The position numbers and the translations under genes were made by a program. Source: Dama dama (Eukaryota > Chordata > Mammalia > Artiodactyla > Cervidae). From it: 64,000 nt of DNA. Location: the NCBI RefSeq assembly GCF_033118175.1, contig NC_083685.1, positions 131,457,501 through 131,521,500 of the forward strand, in the 5' to 3' direction. Below the pieces are notes generated by a model. The model ran no database searches. It saw only the letters and a list, made by a program, of their open reading frames with translations, and had not been told where the DNA came from. Positions 45,679-57,066 of this stretch are shown here, piece after piece. Numbering within the stretch: the stretch's first letter is position 1; each line of letters begins with the position of its first letter.

Positions 45679-45893
45679 GGGGCTTCCCAGGTGGTGCTAG
45701 TGGTAAAGAACCTGGCTGCCAGTGAAGGAGACGTAAGAGACATGGGTTTGATCCCTGGGTCGGGAAAATCCCCTGGAGAAGGAAATGGCAGCCCACTCCG
45801 GTAGTCTTGCTTGGGAAGTGCCCTGGACAGAGGAGCCTGGTGAGTAAAGTCCATGGCACTGCAGAGAGTCAGACACGACCAAAGCAAGTGAGG
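45679..45893 (+). mobile_element. Bov-tA-type SINE
   Basis: Head (gggcttcccaggtggtgcta), linker (gggtcgggaaaatcccctgg), Bov-A unit and the end gagagtcagacacgaccaaa. It lies 86 bp right of the BovB copy. Confidence 0.93.
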
Positions 45894-45899
45894 ACTCAG

Positions 45900-46560
45900 T
45901 CCTACAGTTCAGTAATACTGAGTTCAGCAGATCTCCACAACTTCTGTCTTGCACAAAGGAAACCCTGTACCCATTAAATAATGCCCCCTGGCCCCGTGTA
46001 ACCCCGATTCCATGTTGTTTCTATGAATCCATTTGCTGTAGATACTCACAAGTAGAGTCAGAATTTCTTTCTGACTTGTGTGTTTCATTTAAGATAATGT
46101 CCTCAAGGTGTATCCATGTTAGATACATCAAACTTTAAGTCAGTGTTACTCATTTGTGTTCGACTCTGCGACCCTGTGGACTGTAGTTAAATACTGTTCG
46201 TGTGTGTGTATGTGCCACATTTTGTTAATCCGTCACCTGTGGATGGGACAGCTGGGTGACTTTCAACATCCTGGCTGTCATGAATGATGTTACTATGAAC
46301 ATAAGTGTGCAAATTGTGCGAATGCTTCTTTGAATGCTTTCAGTTCTTTTGCATATATATCCAGAAGAGGAACTGCTGGGTGAGGGGGCAGTTCTGTTTT
46401 CCATCCGAGGAGATTCTTACTGCTTTCCACAGCAGTTGGGCCATCCTCCACTCCCACCAGCGGAGCACACGGGTCGCAGTTTCTCTGTCCTAACACTGGG
46501 GGCGCTGGTTGTCCTGATAACCACCCTGATGGCCTTGAGGTCAATCTGATCTATTACATC
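45900..46560 (-). mobile_element. Old L1 3' region
   Basis: Antisense L1 blocks: aggaaaccctgtacccatta, cacattttgttaatccgtca, gcatatatatccagaagagg and gagcacacgggtcgcagttt. A 50-bp Bov-A-like scrap (46140-46190, gtgttcgactctgcgaccct) and a short TG run (46200-46214) are embedded. Confidence 0.75.
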
Positions 46561-47602
46561 AGACTTCGCCTCACAGTTCTAAACAAATCAAGTACCGTTT
46601 GAGACTTATCCACATTTGCTCCACTGCACTACTGAGAAGGAGAAGGTTTAAAACATCTGTGTCTCTGAGTAGTGACTGCACAAGAATGTTCCAGGCCTTG
46701 ACCCCCTGTCGGTGTTTGAATGGAGTTATTCAGTCCCATAAATGTTGAATCCTGCGAGTACCAGTTGAGAAGACAAAGATGACCAGGAGCCAGACCCTCA
46801 AGGGGCCGATGGGAGGCAGGTTGGGGGGGTGATTGGGGGGCGGGGGGCACAGGCTGTAGCAGGAGCCCAGGTTGGGTGGGGGGGAGTGGGGAGAAGGAGG
46901 GCTCCCTGCAGATGAGGTGGGAGTTGATGTTTGGAGGGTCAGTGGTTCCCTTGCTGGTGGGGGATGTGCATGGAGTCCGTGTGGTCAGGCCCACGTGTGG
47001 AGGGCAGCTCCCCCTGGCACTGGGCGTCGGTGGGAGGCAGGGGAGACTGCAGAACTGGCCTGGTGTGTGTCCGCAGCTTGGGTTTGACCTGGTCAGAGAT
47101 GGGAGCCAGGGAAGCTTGCTGGTGTGTGAGCCCCGCTCTGCCAGCAACGGGATCTGTGGCAGTTCAGATGAGATGCGGGCTGACCTAGGGCAGTGGTTGT
47201 AGGAAGATGAGAGACAACGGGGCTTACAAAGTACTTAGTGCGGCAGCAGCCGTTCCCCATCTGTGTGTAGCTGGTGAGGAGGAGGGCACCTGCAGACCAC
47301 GCCCAGGCCCCTGGTCATTGGTCAGACCGCGCCCAGGCCCGTGGTCTTGGGACGCATCTCGAGGTTGATACGTTTTGAGAAACCACGTGGTGCTGCCTGA
47401 GTGTCGCTTGGCCCAGGTCGGGGTGGAGATGTGCTCCAGGGACCCGTTAGAGGCCAATGGTGGAAAAACTATCAAAGTGGATGAGGGGCCTCAAGATAGG
47501 GAAGAAGGGAGAGCAGTGGGCCACAGCCTCTGAGGGAGCTGGAGAAGGAACCCTGGGTAGGGGTGGGCCAAGAGGGGTGGTATGCAGAGGACACCACCCT
47601 TA
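46561..47602. other. G-rich unassigned DNA with a 30-bp duplication
   Basis: About 1 kb. Contains the G-run cluster at 46820-46900 and a 30-bp tandem duplication (cagaccacgcccaggccc at 47293, cagaccgcgcccaggccc at 47323). Frames here are low-complexity and unrecognised. Confidence 0.45.
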
Positions 47603-48350
47603 GGGCAGAGAGTGAAGAGTGACTGAAGAGCCTCTTGATGAAAGTGAAGGAGGAGAGTGAAAAAGTCGGCTTAAAGCTTAACATTCAGAAAACTAAGATC
47701 TGGTCCCATCACCTCATGGGAAATAGAAAGGGAGACAGTGGAAACAGTGTCAGACTTTATTTTTTGGGCTCCAAAATCACTGCAGATGGTGACTGCAGCC
47801 ATGAAATTAAAAGACACTTACTCCTTGGAAGGAAAGTTATGACCAATCTAGATAACATATTAAAAAGCAGAGACATTACTTTGTCAATAAAGGTCCATCT
47901 GGTCAAGGCTATGGTTTTTCCAGTGGTCATGTATGGATGTGAGAGTTGGACTGTGAAGAAAGCTGAGTGCCGAAAAATTGATGCTTTTGAGCTGTGGTGT
48001 TGGAAAGACTCTCGAGAGTCCCTTGGACTGCAAGGAGTTCCAACCAGTCCATCCTAAAGGAGATCAGTCCTGGGTGTTCATTGGAAGGACTGATGCTGAA
48101 GCTGAAACTCCAATATTTTGGCCACCTCATGCAAAGAGTTGACTGATTGGAAAAGACCCTGATGCTGGGAGGGATTGGGGGCAGGAGGAGAAGGGGACAA
48201 CAGAGGATGAGATGGCTGGATGGCATCACGGACTCGATGGGCATGAGTTTGAGCAAACTCTGGGAGTTGGTGATGGACAGGGAGGCCTGGCATGCTGTGA
48301 TTCATGGGGTTGCAAAGAGTTGGACATGACTGAGCGACTGAATTGAACTG
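47603..48350 (+). mobile_element. BovB 3' end, longest copy
   Basis: Sense BovB from gcagagagtgaagagtgact through the reverse-transcriptase C-terminal region to the tail gagcgactgaattgaactga. About 750 bp. Confidence 0.96.
47635..48057 (+). pseudogene. BovB reverse-transcriptase fragment, frameshifted
   Basis: The frame contains VGLKLNIQKTKIWSHHLMG, FLGSKITADGDCSHEIKRH and VVMYGCESWTVKKAECRK, the C-terminal third of an RTE reverse transcriptase. It loses frame at about 48003 (ttggaaagactc), where the 16-kb copy has one more base (ttggagaagactc). The catalytic core upstream is missing. Confidence 0.92.
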
Positions 48351-48736
48351 AAGAGGGATGTTGGGGTCATGGGGCAAAGAAAGAGGACTTGTCCTCCCAG
48401 AAGGCGTGGTCAGCAGATGACCGTGGTCAGCTCCTGCAGATGCAGCCGCATTGGTGGCAGTCCGTCTCTGTGGCCAGTGGCTGTGGGATGCTCATTTCAG
48501 TTAAATGTTTAGGAAGGAGGTGGAGACCTCAAATGTGAAGTATTTCTTAAAGAAGCTCAGGAGAAAAGAGAAGTGGGAAGGTGGGAAAAGAGGTAGGGGG
48601 GAGCTTTTCTGAAAAGATGAAGGGACTCAGTGTGTTTTAGTGGAAGGGAAGAGGTCAGTTACCCTCAGGTTGGTTCACATGGTGGAAGGCTTGCTCCACG
48701 TCCACCGCGTTCCACAGCTGTCCACAAGTGAACCCA
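48351..48736. other. Unassigned DNA
   Basis: About 385 bases with no recognised feature. Confidence 0.4.
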
Positions 48737-48860
48737 CCTGGTCTTCACTACAGCCCAGTTTACAGACGAGAAAACTGAGGCACTAGATTAAGTGCTCCAG
48801 GTGGCAAAGGCAAGGAGGAGGCCCCGTCTTATAACCTGCATACATCTCGCTCTTAACCAC
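48737..48860 (-). mobile_element. MIR SINE fragment
   Basis: Antisense MIR core: ttacagacgagaaaactgag followed by gcactagattaagtgctcca and a decayed end with ctcttaacca. Confidence 0.75.
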
Positions 48861-48984
48861 AGCCCTGAGGGCCTCCTGGTTTTGAGGGAGAAGTCGAAGA
48901 CAGAGGACAAAGAAGGAATGATTGATAGAGTTGGGGTAAAGGAGACCCCAGACAGGGTGGGCTGCTGTCTTTGTGGAATCTGTA

Positions 48985-49341
48985 TTTTTTTTTTTTTGAA
49001 GAGAGAAATTAAAGATGAAACATTTAATCACATGAGAAAGACGTTCAGGGAAAATGTTCAAAATCAGTTAGAGGAGAGTTTCTAAATTTGATGGGCTTGG
49101 TGCTGAAGGAAGACGCTTGAAGGATCATTTTTGTGACGAGTTTCACGTACAGCTTCCTTTTCATCATCAGTGATGTCACTGGCCCCTGTATCAACCTGAA
49201 ACCCACTGCCCACCTGCCCGGTCTCGTCCTCTGCAGGAACGGTGGTCTTGATTTCTCCCAACACACCCAGTGGTATTCATGGATCCACAGACTTCTTAGG
49301 ATTTGATCCGTGGTCAAGTACGTGGGCGCTGCTGTTTTCAA
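48985..49341 (-). pseudogene. Candidate polyadenylated retrocopy, parent unknown
   Basis: A poly-T at 48985-48997 would be an A-tail on the minus strand. An ATTAAA-type polyadenylation signal lies 25 bases upstream of it (49028-49023). Upstream there is a protein-like open stretch, 49264 down to 49082, with GEIKTTVPAEDETGQVGSG and DTGASDITDDEKEAVRE, then a stop. A second frame covers 49045-49341. The combination suggests a processed pseudogene with a disrupted 5' part. I do not recognise the parent gene and found no target-site duplication. It could also be an unrelated A-tract next to a chance frame. Confidence 0.4.
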
Positions 49342-49471
49342 ACACCTGTTCTGTGTTGGAGAGCGGCTGATCGACAGTGTTGCCAGCTCCGGTGTGCCAC
49401 GCAGCGGGGCGCTGGCTTCAGCAGGGTTGTGTCAGGAGCCCTGGGGCTTTCTGATGTCTTGTCATGCTTGT

Positions 49472-49645
49472 TGAGAGCTTCCCAACTAGTGGTAAAGAAT
49501 CTGCCCACCACTGTCGGGGGTGCAGGAGAGATCCCCTGGAGGAGGAAATGGCAGCCCACTCCAGCATTCCTGCCTGGAGAATCCCACAGACAGAGGAGCC
49601 TGGCAGGCTACAGTCCATGGGGCTCAGACACGACTGAGCACATGT
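49472..49645 (+). mobile_element. Bov-tA-type SINE, internally deleted
   Basis: Shortened head (cttcccaactagtggtaaag), linker remnant (gagatcccctggaggaggaa) and Bov-A unit ending ctcagacacgactgagcaca. Confidence 0.88.
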
Positions 49646-51698
49646 GATGCTTGTGAATGACACTTGCTGAGAAATCTTATTCTGGGAGTACCTGAACCGC
49701 TGTGACCTGGTTTAACATGCCACATTCTAAACACTAAGACCGACACTTCTGAAACACTTCTGCACTCCAGGTGAGCCTGCAGAGGCATTATTCCCGACCC
49801 TGACCTGGGGAGGAAGAGAAGAAGGTGCTTTATTATTTATTTATAATAATAAAGGATTTATTATTCTACACACCTGCAAGCCTGGCTGTGGGGTGCTCAC
49901 CGTAGGAGCAAGTCCGTGGTGGACAAGTAGAAATCGCAAATTCCATGTTGCATTATTGCTCCCGACTAAGATACTAGCAGTATTTATTTATGAGTTTATC
50001 CTGTGAGCTATAATTCATGTCCTTAGCCCATCAAATGGAAAAATGAATCAGTAAGCCGTGTTTTGCTTAGAACCCATTAAAGCAATTTAAGTGGAAAGTT
50101 TTCCAGGTATAAATACCCAGCTCTCTGCAGGAAGGTGGGTGCAGGTGTCGGGGTACCTTTATGAATGCTCCCAGCGAGAGAGTGCATACAATACGTCTTT
50201 CAGAGAACTCAGCGGCAGCCGTAAATCCATTTATGAGCCATTCAGATAATAGAACTTTGCAGCATAATGCTCGTTCTCCATAGTGATGTTTTAAAAGGAA
50301 TCAGAGGCTGAAACGGAATGAGGGAGGAGTGGAGCTGTGTGCATCTGAATAAGCTCTGCCTTGCAGCGGACCGGGAGACTGCCTCGCCGTGGTCTTCGTG
50401 CGGGTTGTTGAGCTTCGGTTCCAGAGAAGAGCCCTTCGCTTGTGCTTGTGATCCAGGGTTCCTGTGGTCTTCCCAGGGTGGCTGCGTATGCCGTGCTAGA
50501 GGCATCATGTAAAGTCAGCTGGCTGTGCGTGCTGTATGTTAGGAGGCAGGGCTGCAGGCAAGCCCCCCACTTGCTGTTCCCCCTGAATTCAGACCCTTAG
50601 CCTTCGTCTTTCTGCTCCTTCCATGTGCTTGCCTGCTGGAAGGAGAGAGATGGGCATTAACTTACTCAGCTACAGTGTCCAGCATCGGACTTCGCACTGA
50701 GATGCCCAGGAACGGTGTGTGGGTAGCTTCTGCTTTGTCCTGCTGGGAAAGCCTCTGCAGAAACTCTCTAGCCTGCACATCATCATCTTCAAATAACCCT
50801 CCCAAGGTAGCTGCTTCCGCTCCTCAACTCCTCCAGCCAAGACGGAAATCCAGAAGAGCTGCCTCTGATGATGTGTTGCAGCACTCCACTCCTGGCTGTG
50901 CCAAGGGCGATCGTGTAGTCGTCTTGGTCTGTTTGTTTCTTCAAGTTCTTGTTCATCTTTTACTTATTTTGGGCAAGTCACAGTTCCCGGGCTGCTGGAG
51001 TTAGCTGCAGCTTGGCCCTCGCAGCACTGACCCTGGAAGCTGAACCCCGCCCTCTGTCACTGCCCCTGTATCAGCGAGCCGGCGGGTCCTCGGCAGGCCA
51101 GGGAGACCCCTCTTCCTGGAATTTCAGCCCGTCTACTTCTCTCCCATCAGGCCGCAGGGCAGGCGGAGAACCGCGATCATCCCTGTGTTGGTCTTTGGTT
51201 ACTTTGCCAAAAGATATCGACACACAGACTTCAGAGATTTGTGGGAGGCAGTTGTGAGGATGAGGAGTTGTGGAGGGTCTCCCGGCGGCAGCCCCCAGCC
51301 CCTGGGGGTGCCCTCACTGAAGGGCCTGGTCTGGCTGTTCACTCCAGGTTCTCCTGAAATGGCCGGGGACACAGTGCTGAGCATCGGTGCTGTCATCTGT
51401 AGATATCACCCCTGGACCACTCGTCTCCGTGGTGATTCTCTCTGGATCAGGTCTGGTTGTCCTTTCACACGGAAAACATCTGCCTGTATTTCAGTGTCAT
51501 CACGAGACCCTCCAGCATTCATGTTCTGTCACCACATATTCAGTAATGGGAAAAAGAACCCAACCTCTGTAATTGCTATTTGAATTCCACAGTTAGAGCA
51601 GACATTTAACGACTTAGTTGGCTTTAAAATATAAATTTAGAAGTTCCTAGTAGGTGGAGCCTATTTCTCTGAGGATTTGTAATCCAATAATTGAACCT
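49646..51698. other. Two kilobases without recognised young repeats
   Basis: Contains a tattatttatttataataat tract (49831-49870). From about 49960 to 50240 the sequence is AT-rich, non-repetitive and lacks low-complexity runs. Frames are short or overlapping and unrecognised. Confidence 0.4.
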
Positions 51699-51816
51699 CT
51701 GGCAACCCACTCCAGTATTCTTGCCTGGAGAATCCCATGGACAGAGGAGCCTGGTAGGCTACAGTCCATGGGGTCGCAGAGTTGGACATGACTGAGTGAC
51801 TTCACTTCACTTTCCT
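51699..51816 (+). mobile_element. Partial Bov-tA SINE (Bov-A half)
   Basis: Starts at ggcaacccactccagtattc and ends tgacttcacttcactttcc. Head and linker are absent. Confidence 0.92.
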
Positions 51817-52786
51817 TTTCAGGTAAAATTAATCCTCCCCAGTAGGTACTACAGCCTGAATGGGAGAAAGCTGACAGTTCTTGGCAGATGGCTACTCATT
51901 GGCCTTTTTTTTAAAACTTAGTCAAGCATTTTGGTGAGAGAATGTGCATCGCTGGCCCTGCCGGGTTTTCGGTGGCTGTGTGCCTGGCTGGGTTTTAGGG
52001 CTTCCTGTGGACAATTAGGATGGTTTGTATGCAGGAAGACTGGTATGCATCATTCTCACCTCTTTACCGGGAAAGAAAAAAGTGGCTTCCCTCCCTTCTC
52101 TCCAGCCAGCTGTCAGATTTGAACGCCTGCCCCAGTTTACACTGTCATACATTGAGTTAGTGGGTTGGGTGATGAGAGCTGGCAGAAACCCATTAGTGAT
52201 TGCCAATCGCCAAACAACACCCCCCCACCAAAAACCTCGCCACAGATATCTAAGAAAGCCAGGATAACAAGGATTTGCCTCTGTGTTTCAGTACTTGGTT
52301 TTTTATTTTTTATTTTTTTGCTCATTCTAACTACAGATCTCCCATTAAGGAATAAAAGAAACATTGAATTAAAAATGATTTCTTTATGGGGTATAATCTC
52401 TTAACTAGGATGACTTGCTCAGAAAAGCTTGCATCGGTTACTTTCAGATACTTTGTAAAAATGTCAGCATCTGTACAGCAGGGATAGCACTCCGGAACAA
52501 AAGACTTGTCTGGTTCCCCTCAGGCTGTGGCTGGACTCCCAAATGAAACTGGCTCCCAGGTGGCTAATTACCACTCTCCCCATCCTGCCTGGAGTCTCTG
52601 GCGGGGCTGAGGAGGCTGTCCAGGCAGCCTCGTGGCGCTTTGTAGAGCTTTTCTGGGTTTTTCAGCATCCTAGAAAAGATGTTGGTGGATCTGAACCTGT
52701 TGTACTGAAGTTGGATGTGAATCTGGCAGTTAAAACGTCAAGTGTGAAAAACAGGTTCAACCCTTTGGATTTCGGTCATTGGTAGG
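51817..52786. other. Unassigned DNA
   Basis: About 970 bases. An 80-codon plus frame (52543-52785) and a frame with a hydrophobic stretch (52165-52404) are open but lack any family match or start context. Confidence 0.4.
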
Positions 52787-53001
52787 AAAGTGAAAGTGTA
52801 GGTCACTCAGTCGTGTCTGACTCTTTGTGACCCCATGGACTGTAGCCCGCCAGGCTCCTCCATCCATTTAACTCTCCAGGCAAGAATACTGGAGTGGGTT
52901 GCCATTCCCTTCTCCAGGGGATCTTCCCTACCCAGGAATAGAACCCGAGTCTCCTGCATTGTGGGCAGATTCTTTCCTGCCTGAGCCGCCAGGGAAGCCC
53001 T
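52787..53001 (-). mobile_element. Bov-tA-type SINE
   Basis: Full antisense copy from gtcactcagtcgtgtctgac to ctgagccgccagggaagccc, preceded by the characteristic gaaagtgaaagtg tail complement. Little decay. Confidence 0.96.
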
Positions 53002-55026
53002 GAGCCTGATGCCAAAGGGATCCAAGTAAAGAGCCTCTGCCTTCCCTCTCCCCCAATTCCCGTCCCCTGCAGTCTGCTGGGTGAGGGGGGCCGAGCTCCA
53101 TGAAGGTTTGTCTTGCGTCTGCTTCTGACTGAATCTTGGCAGCTTCATCTGTAGAAGACACTTCATTTCCAGGAAATCTAATTTCAAGACTGAAAGCCTT
53201 TCCCAGGTGACCTCTGGACTGTCTTCCTGGCTTTGAAAATGAAAGCCTGGGTGTTAATATTTACACTGCTGTGTGGATCCAGCGACACTCCTCTTGTACT
53301 TGTCCAGTAGGCGTCCTGTTGAGGTTTGACTTAAATGTATTGATATGACTCTTGATCGTAGGTCGTTTCTCTTCATTTGTACCCTGCCCCTCACCTATTC
53401 ATTTGAACCCAGATGTGTCCCAGGAATGGTCAGACTGGAAATCGATACAGTTTCCATGCAGCATTTAAGGCGGTGTGATTCCGCTACTAAAAATATTTTG
53501 CATTTCTTGTTATAGAAAAAAGTCCTTTGTTGCAGTTAAGTGAGCACATTAGCAGAAGTGTTGCATTTTACCATACATTAACGGAATTTCACTATCAATA
53601 GGCCAGCGATTGCGGTGTTTCTTCTTGAACATCGCAAGCAGCCTTTGAAGACTATCTTGAACATGGGTATACACTTGAGTGTGTTTCTTAGGAATTTGTA
53701 ATGTGTAAGCAGCTCAAAATCATTAGAAACTGAAATTCATTTTGAAATGGGCTGGACGAGGGTTTAAGCACTTATCTAATTTGTTAGAACCACCCCACAA
53801 CACCAAGAAGGTTACACTCAATTATGGATTATGAAAATTGGCATTGACATTAATTCACTTTCTGTACCTCTTTTGGGTGGATGGATGATATACAGAATAA
53901 GGAAGATTTACTGGAAAACATGGTCTAATCAAAATAGACTGTCAAAGGCAACTATAGGTTGATGATACATTATTTGCAGATAAAATTATGCAAAAAGAAA
54001 AATATTGAGAAGGAAAAAATGTAAGCTTTATCATTCAGCGTTTCAAAGACCTTCTAGCTATGAGGTTGTGTTGACTACCTTCCAGTCATTGTTAATTAAT
54101 TAGTACCTTTGTAATGGTATAATTTATTCAAAGCACTGCATTTTAGGGCAGCATTTTAGACTGAAGGTTGTCAAACATTTTAATATTATAAGTTGAACAT
54201 TGAAAAATAGCTTGTGAAAATGAGAAAATACTTATTCTCTGCCAGCTAATTGTTTGAATCAATGATTTAAAGCACAGCTTGGATGTTACAGCATCAAATG
54301 TGTGTTGGAATGGACCCAACCAAATGAGAATGTTTTCACCTGTGACTTGTTATCTGATTATGTGTGTCTTGGTTTATCTGGTTTCTTAAAAACAAAAAAT
54401 TGGCTTTAGACTTCCTACATCCATGTTTAGTGTGAATCCTCATTTTACCCTCATTGTGATCAGGGCTGAGAAAGAGGTCAGATACAAACCAGTCCGTTTG
54501 CTTCCTGTTAGTTGGTTTGATGTCGGGGAAGTCTAGCACTTTTGAGATAGTATTCGGCAGTTATCAGAAAACCTTAATTTTTGGCAAGTTTTTGACTTAC
54601 TACTTAAGTGATGGCTGGAGGAGATTTAGTAGCATTTTGAGGTCTGCTTGTGAAACATGGAACATTCATGAAATACCGAGGAGGGGGAGTTACAGCGGCC
54701 GAAAGGGCTGTTCTTCTCCATCCCCTCAGGGGTCAGAAATGATTCTCTGGGTCTCAGGTACCACGTGGGTCTGCTGCATTCAGGCAGATAACACCTTCAT
54801 CTTAGCATCCTCTGTACAGAGTTCTGTTGATGAATGAGCATTTTTTAATAAAGATTAGTTCTCTTTCTGTGGAAGGGAAAACTTCGGAAATGTTTCATGC
54901 CTGCTTGAGTGTATCCAATAGCCCTAGATGGTACATCCTTTCTCTCTCTCAGAAATTATTTACATCTCAGAAAGTTAAATATTTGAGAATAGGTTCATAT
55001 TTAGATGTTTGCTCTACTGTTCTTTC
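53002..55026. other. Two kilobases of AT-rich repeat-poor DNA
   Basis: AT-rich without SINE, LINE or satellite blocks that I recognise. The plus frame at 54517-54837 (106 codons) is unrecognised. Such stretches can hold conserved noncoding elements, but nothing in the sequence alone shows that. Confidence 0.4.
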
Positions 55027-55385
55027 TATTTTTTAAGTTTTATATTGGAGTATAATTGAATAGGGCTTCCCTTGTGGCTCAGCTGGTAAAGAAACCTCCT
55101 GCAATGCGAGACATCTGGGTTTGATCCCTGGGTTGGGAAGATCCCCTGGAGAAGGGAAAGGCTGCCCACTCCAGTACTTTGGCCTGGAGAATTCCATGGA
55201 CTGTAGAGTCCCTGGGGTCACAAAGGGTCGGACACAGCGGAGCGACTTTCACATTCATAGTTGAATAACAATGTTGTGTTAGTTGCAGGTGTATAGCCAA
55301 GTGACTCAGTTAAACGTGTATCCTTTTTCAAATTCTTTTCCCACTTAGGTTATTACAGAACACTGAGCAGAATAACCTCAGCTCT
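55027..55385 (-). mobile_element. L1 3' UTR fragment split by a SINE
   Basis: Left piece (ttaagttttatattggagta) and right piece (aataacaatgttgtgttagt through ggttattacagaacactgag) are consecutive antisense L1 3' UTR. The SINE at 55063-55258 separates them. Confidence 0.85.
55063..55258 (+). mobile_element. Bov-tA-type SINE nested in L1
   Basis: Head (gggcttcccttgtggctcag), linker (gggttgggaagatcccctgg), Bov-A unit and the ctttcacattcat tail. ttgaata occurs on both sides (about 55056 and 55261), a probable target-site duplication. Confidence 0.95.
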
Positions 55386-55755
55386 AAATAGAGGAAATGA
55401 GGGTCCCAGACGGAAGTCAGACCCAGTCAGCAGGTCCTACCGGCCAGCCAGCCCACTGTCTTCTGTGTTTGCTCATATGTTTCTTTCATCCCTTCATGTG
55501 GCCCCTGGGTACCAGCTGGATGTCTTCCCTGACGTCGCGTCAGCCTGCCAGGATGTGTAGGTGGCTCTGCGTCTCCTTGCTCCCCTCCACAAAGGCCCAC
55601 GGTGGACGTGTGAATGCATTTTGCCTTGGGAGTCTCTTACTTTTGTAGGAGATATCAAGAAGGAATTCTTTTTTTTAAAAAAAAAATCACCGAATCATAT
55701 ACATTGCTAGAGGATGCTAAAGGATGACTTTTCTTTATTTGAGGATTCATCGTCA
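55386..55755. other. Unassigned DNA
   Basis: About 370 bases with a T/A tract near 55670-55687. Confidence 0.4.
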
Positions 55756-55853
55756 TCATTTAGTTGCTAAGTCGTGTCCAACTCTTGCGACCCCGGGCAC
55801 TGTGGCCCTCCAGGCTCCTCTGTCCATGGGATTCTCCAGGCAAGCATCCTGGG
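55756..55853 (-). mobile_element. Partial Bov-tA SINE
   Basis: Antisense Bov-A unit only (ttgctaagtcgtgtccaact to gattctccaggcaagcatcc). Confidence 0.88.
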
Positions 55854-56436
55854 TTGTCTTTCTATGTATGTTGTGGGTGTTGCCAAAAGACCTCCCAGTA
55901 TAATTTAACAACTTATAAGTGAATCCCCAAATGGAGACTCATATGTGACTAGTCTGTGACTTTGTCACTGAAAGCTCTAGTAAGTTTTTCACTTTCCTGG
56001 TTTGAAGGACAGTTTACAGTGATTGAAACCTCGAAGTACCCTAGTACAAGGACACAGTGTCTCAACCTTCTTAAAAAGTTGATGTATTGCTATTCTTGGT
56101 TTCTGAGAGCAGTTGTATAAACTTCGTTCCAATTCATTGACGTTCTTGAGTAGTTGAACTCTTGAACTTGAGCAGCAAATGAGTTCCTCAGATGTGCATT
56201 CGCCTCTGGACTGAGGGCTTTCTGGTTTTTTGGCTTAGAGATTCTGGTCTGTGTGTAGAGTTAACATTTTCTGTGTTTGATTGTTGTTGGTCATTTGAGA
56301 ATCCTGAAATCCTTAACAAGCAAGATGGTTCTTTCAGATACACTTTGACATTTAAAGGTGATTATGTCTTTACTGTGAAAATAGAAAGTGAGAAACCAGG
56401 TTGAAGTCCCTTTCGCTTCCTTGCCCACTGGGGCCA
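55854..56436. other. Unassigned DNA
   Basis: About 580 bases with no recognised feature. Confidence 0.4.
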
Positions 56437-56664
56437 GTCATCCTCAAAGCATGGTCTGTGGATCCCGGGGGTCTTAGCTTTTCAGAGGGTCTTCAAGGTC
56501 AGGCTCGTCTTCTTGGTAACACTGAGGGTTTCTTGCTGTCCAGTGGTGTCAGTATTTGCCCTGATGGTGAGCAGGCAGTGGTTGGTGGGAGAGACTGCCC
56601 TGGACCACCACCATATGCTTGTGATGATAACAGAGCACTTTCCCTGAAGAATGTCCTCCGTGAG
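56437..56664. mobile_element. Possible hAT-type DNA transposon remnant
   Basis: catcctcaaagcatggtctg followed by tggatcccgggggtctt and gtcttcaaggtcaggctcgt resembles the terminal part of an old mammalian hAT-derived repeat. Decayed and without a located partner end. The CHR-2 SINE is inserted at its right. Confidence 0.35.
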
Positions 56665-56790
56665 GGGCTTCCTGGTGGTCAGTAGTTAAGACGCCACACT
56701 GCCAATGCAGGGGGTTCGAGTTTGACCCCTGGTCCAGGAACTAAGATTCCACATGCCGTGTGGTGTGGCAAAAAAAAAAAAAAAGAAAGA
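56665..56790 (+). mobile_element. CHR-2-type short SINE with target-site duplication
   Basis: ggcttcctggtggtcagtag, ggttcgagtttgacccctgg, gattccacatgccgtgtggt, then an A-tail with gaaa repeats. The flanks agaatgtcctccgtgag (56648-56664) and agaatgtcttcagtgaa (about 56792-56808) match at 14 of 17 positions, an aged target-site duplication. Confidence 0.9.
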
Positions 56791-56857
56791 AAGAATGTCT
56801 TCAGTGAAGCGGTGCCTGCATTCTCAGTCATGCAGGACCCTTTGTGACTTTGTGTAG

Positions 56858-57066
56858 TCATTCAGTCGTGTCTGACCCTTTGCGACTCCATGGACTGTAC
56901 CCCGCCAGGCTCCTCTGTCCATGGGAGTTTCCAGGCAAGAATACTGGAGTGGGTGGCCATTTCCTCCTCCAGGGGATCTTCCCCACCCAGGGATTGGACC
57001 TGAGTCTCCTGCATCTCCTTGCAGTGACAGGTGGATTCTTTACCGCTGAGCCAGCCGTGAAGCCCC
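56858..57066 (-). mobile_element. Bov-tA-type SINE
   Basis: Antisense copy from cattcagtcgtgtctgaccc to gctgagccagccgtgaagcc, with a short insertion (tctccttgcagtgaca) in the head. Confidence 0.93.
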
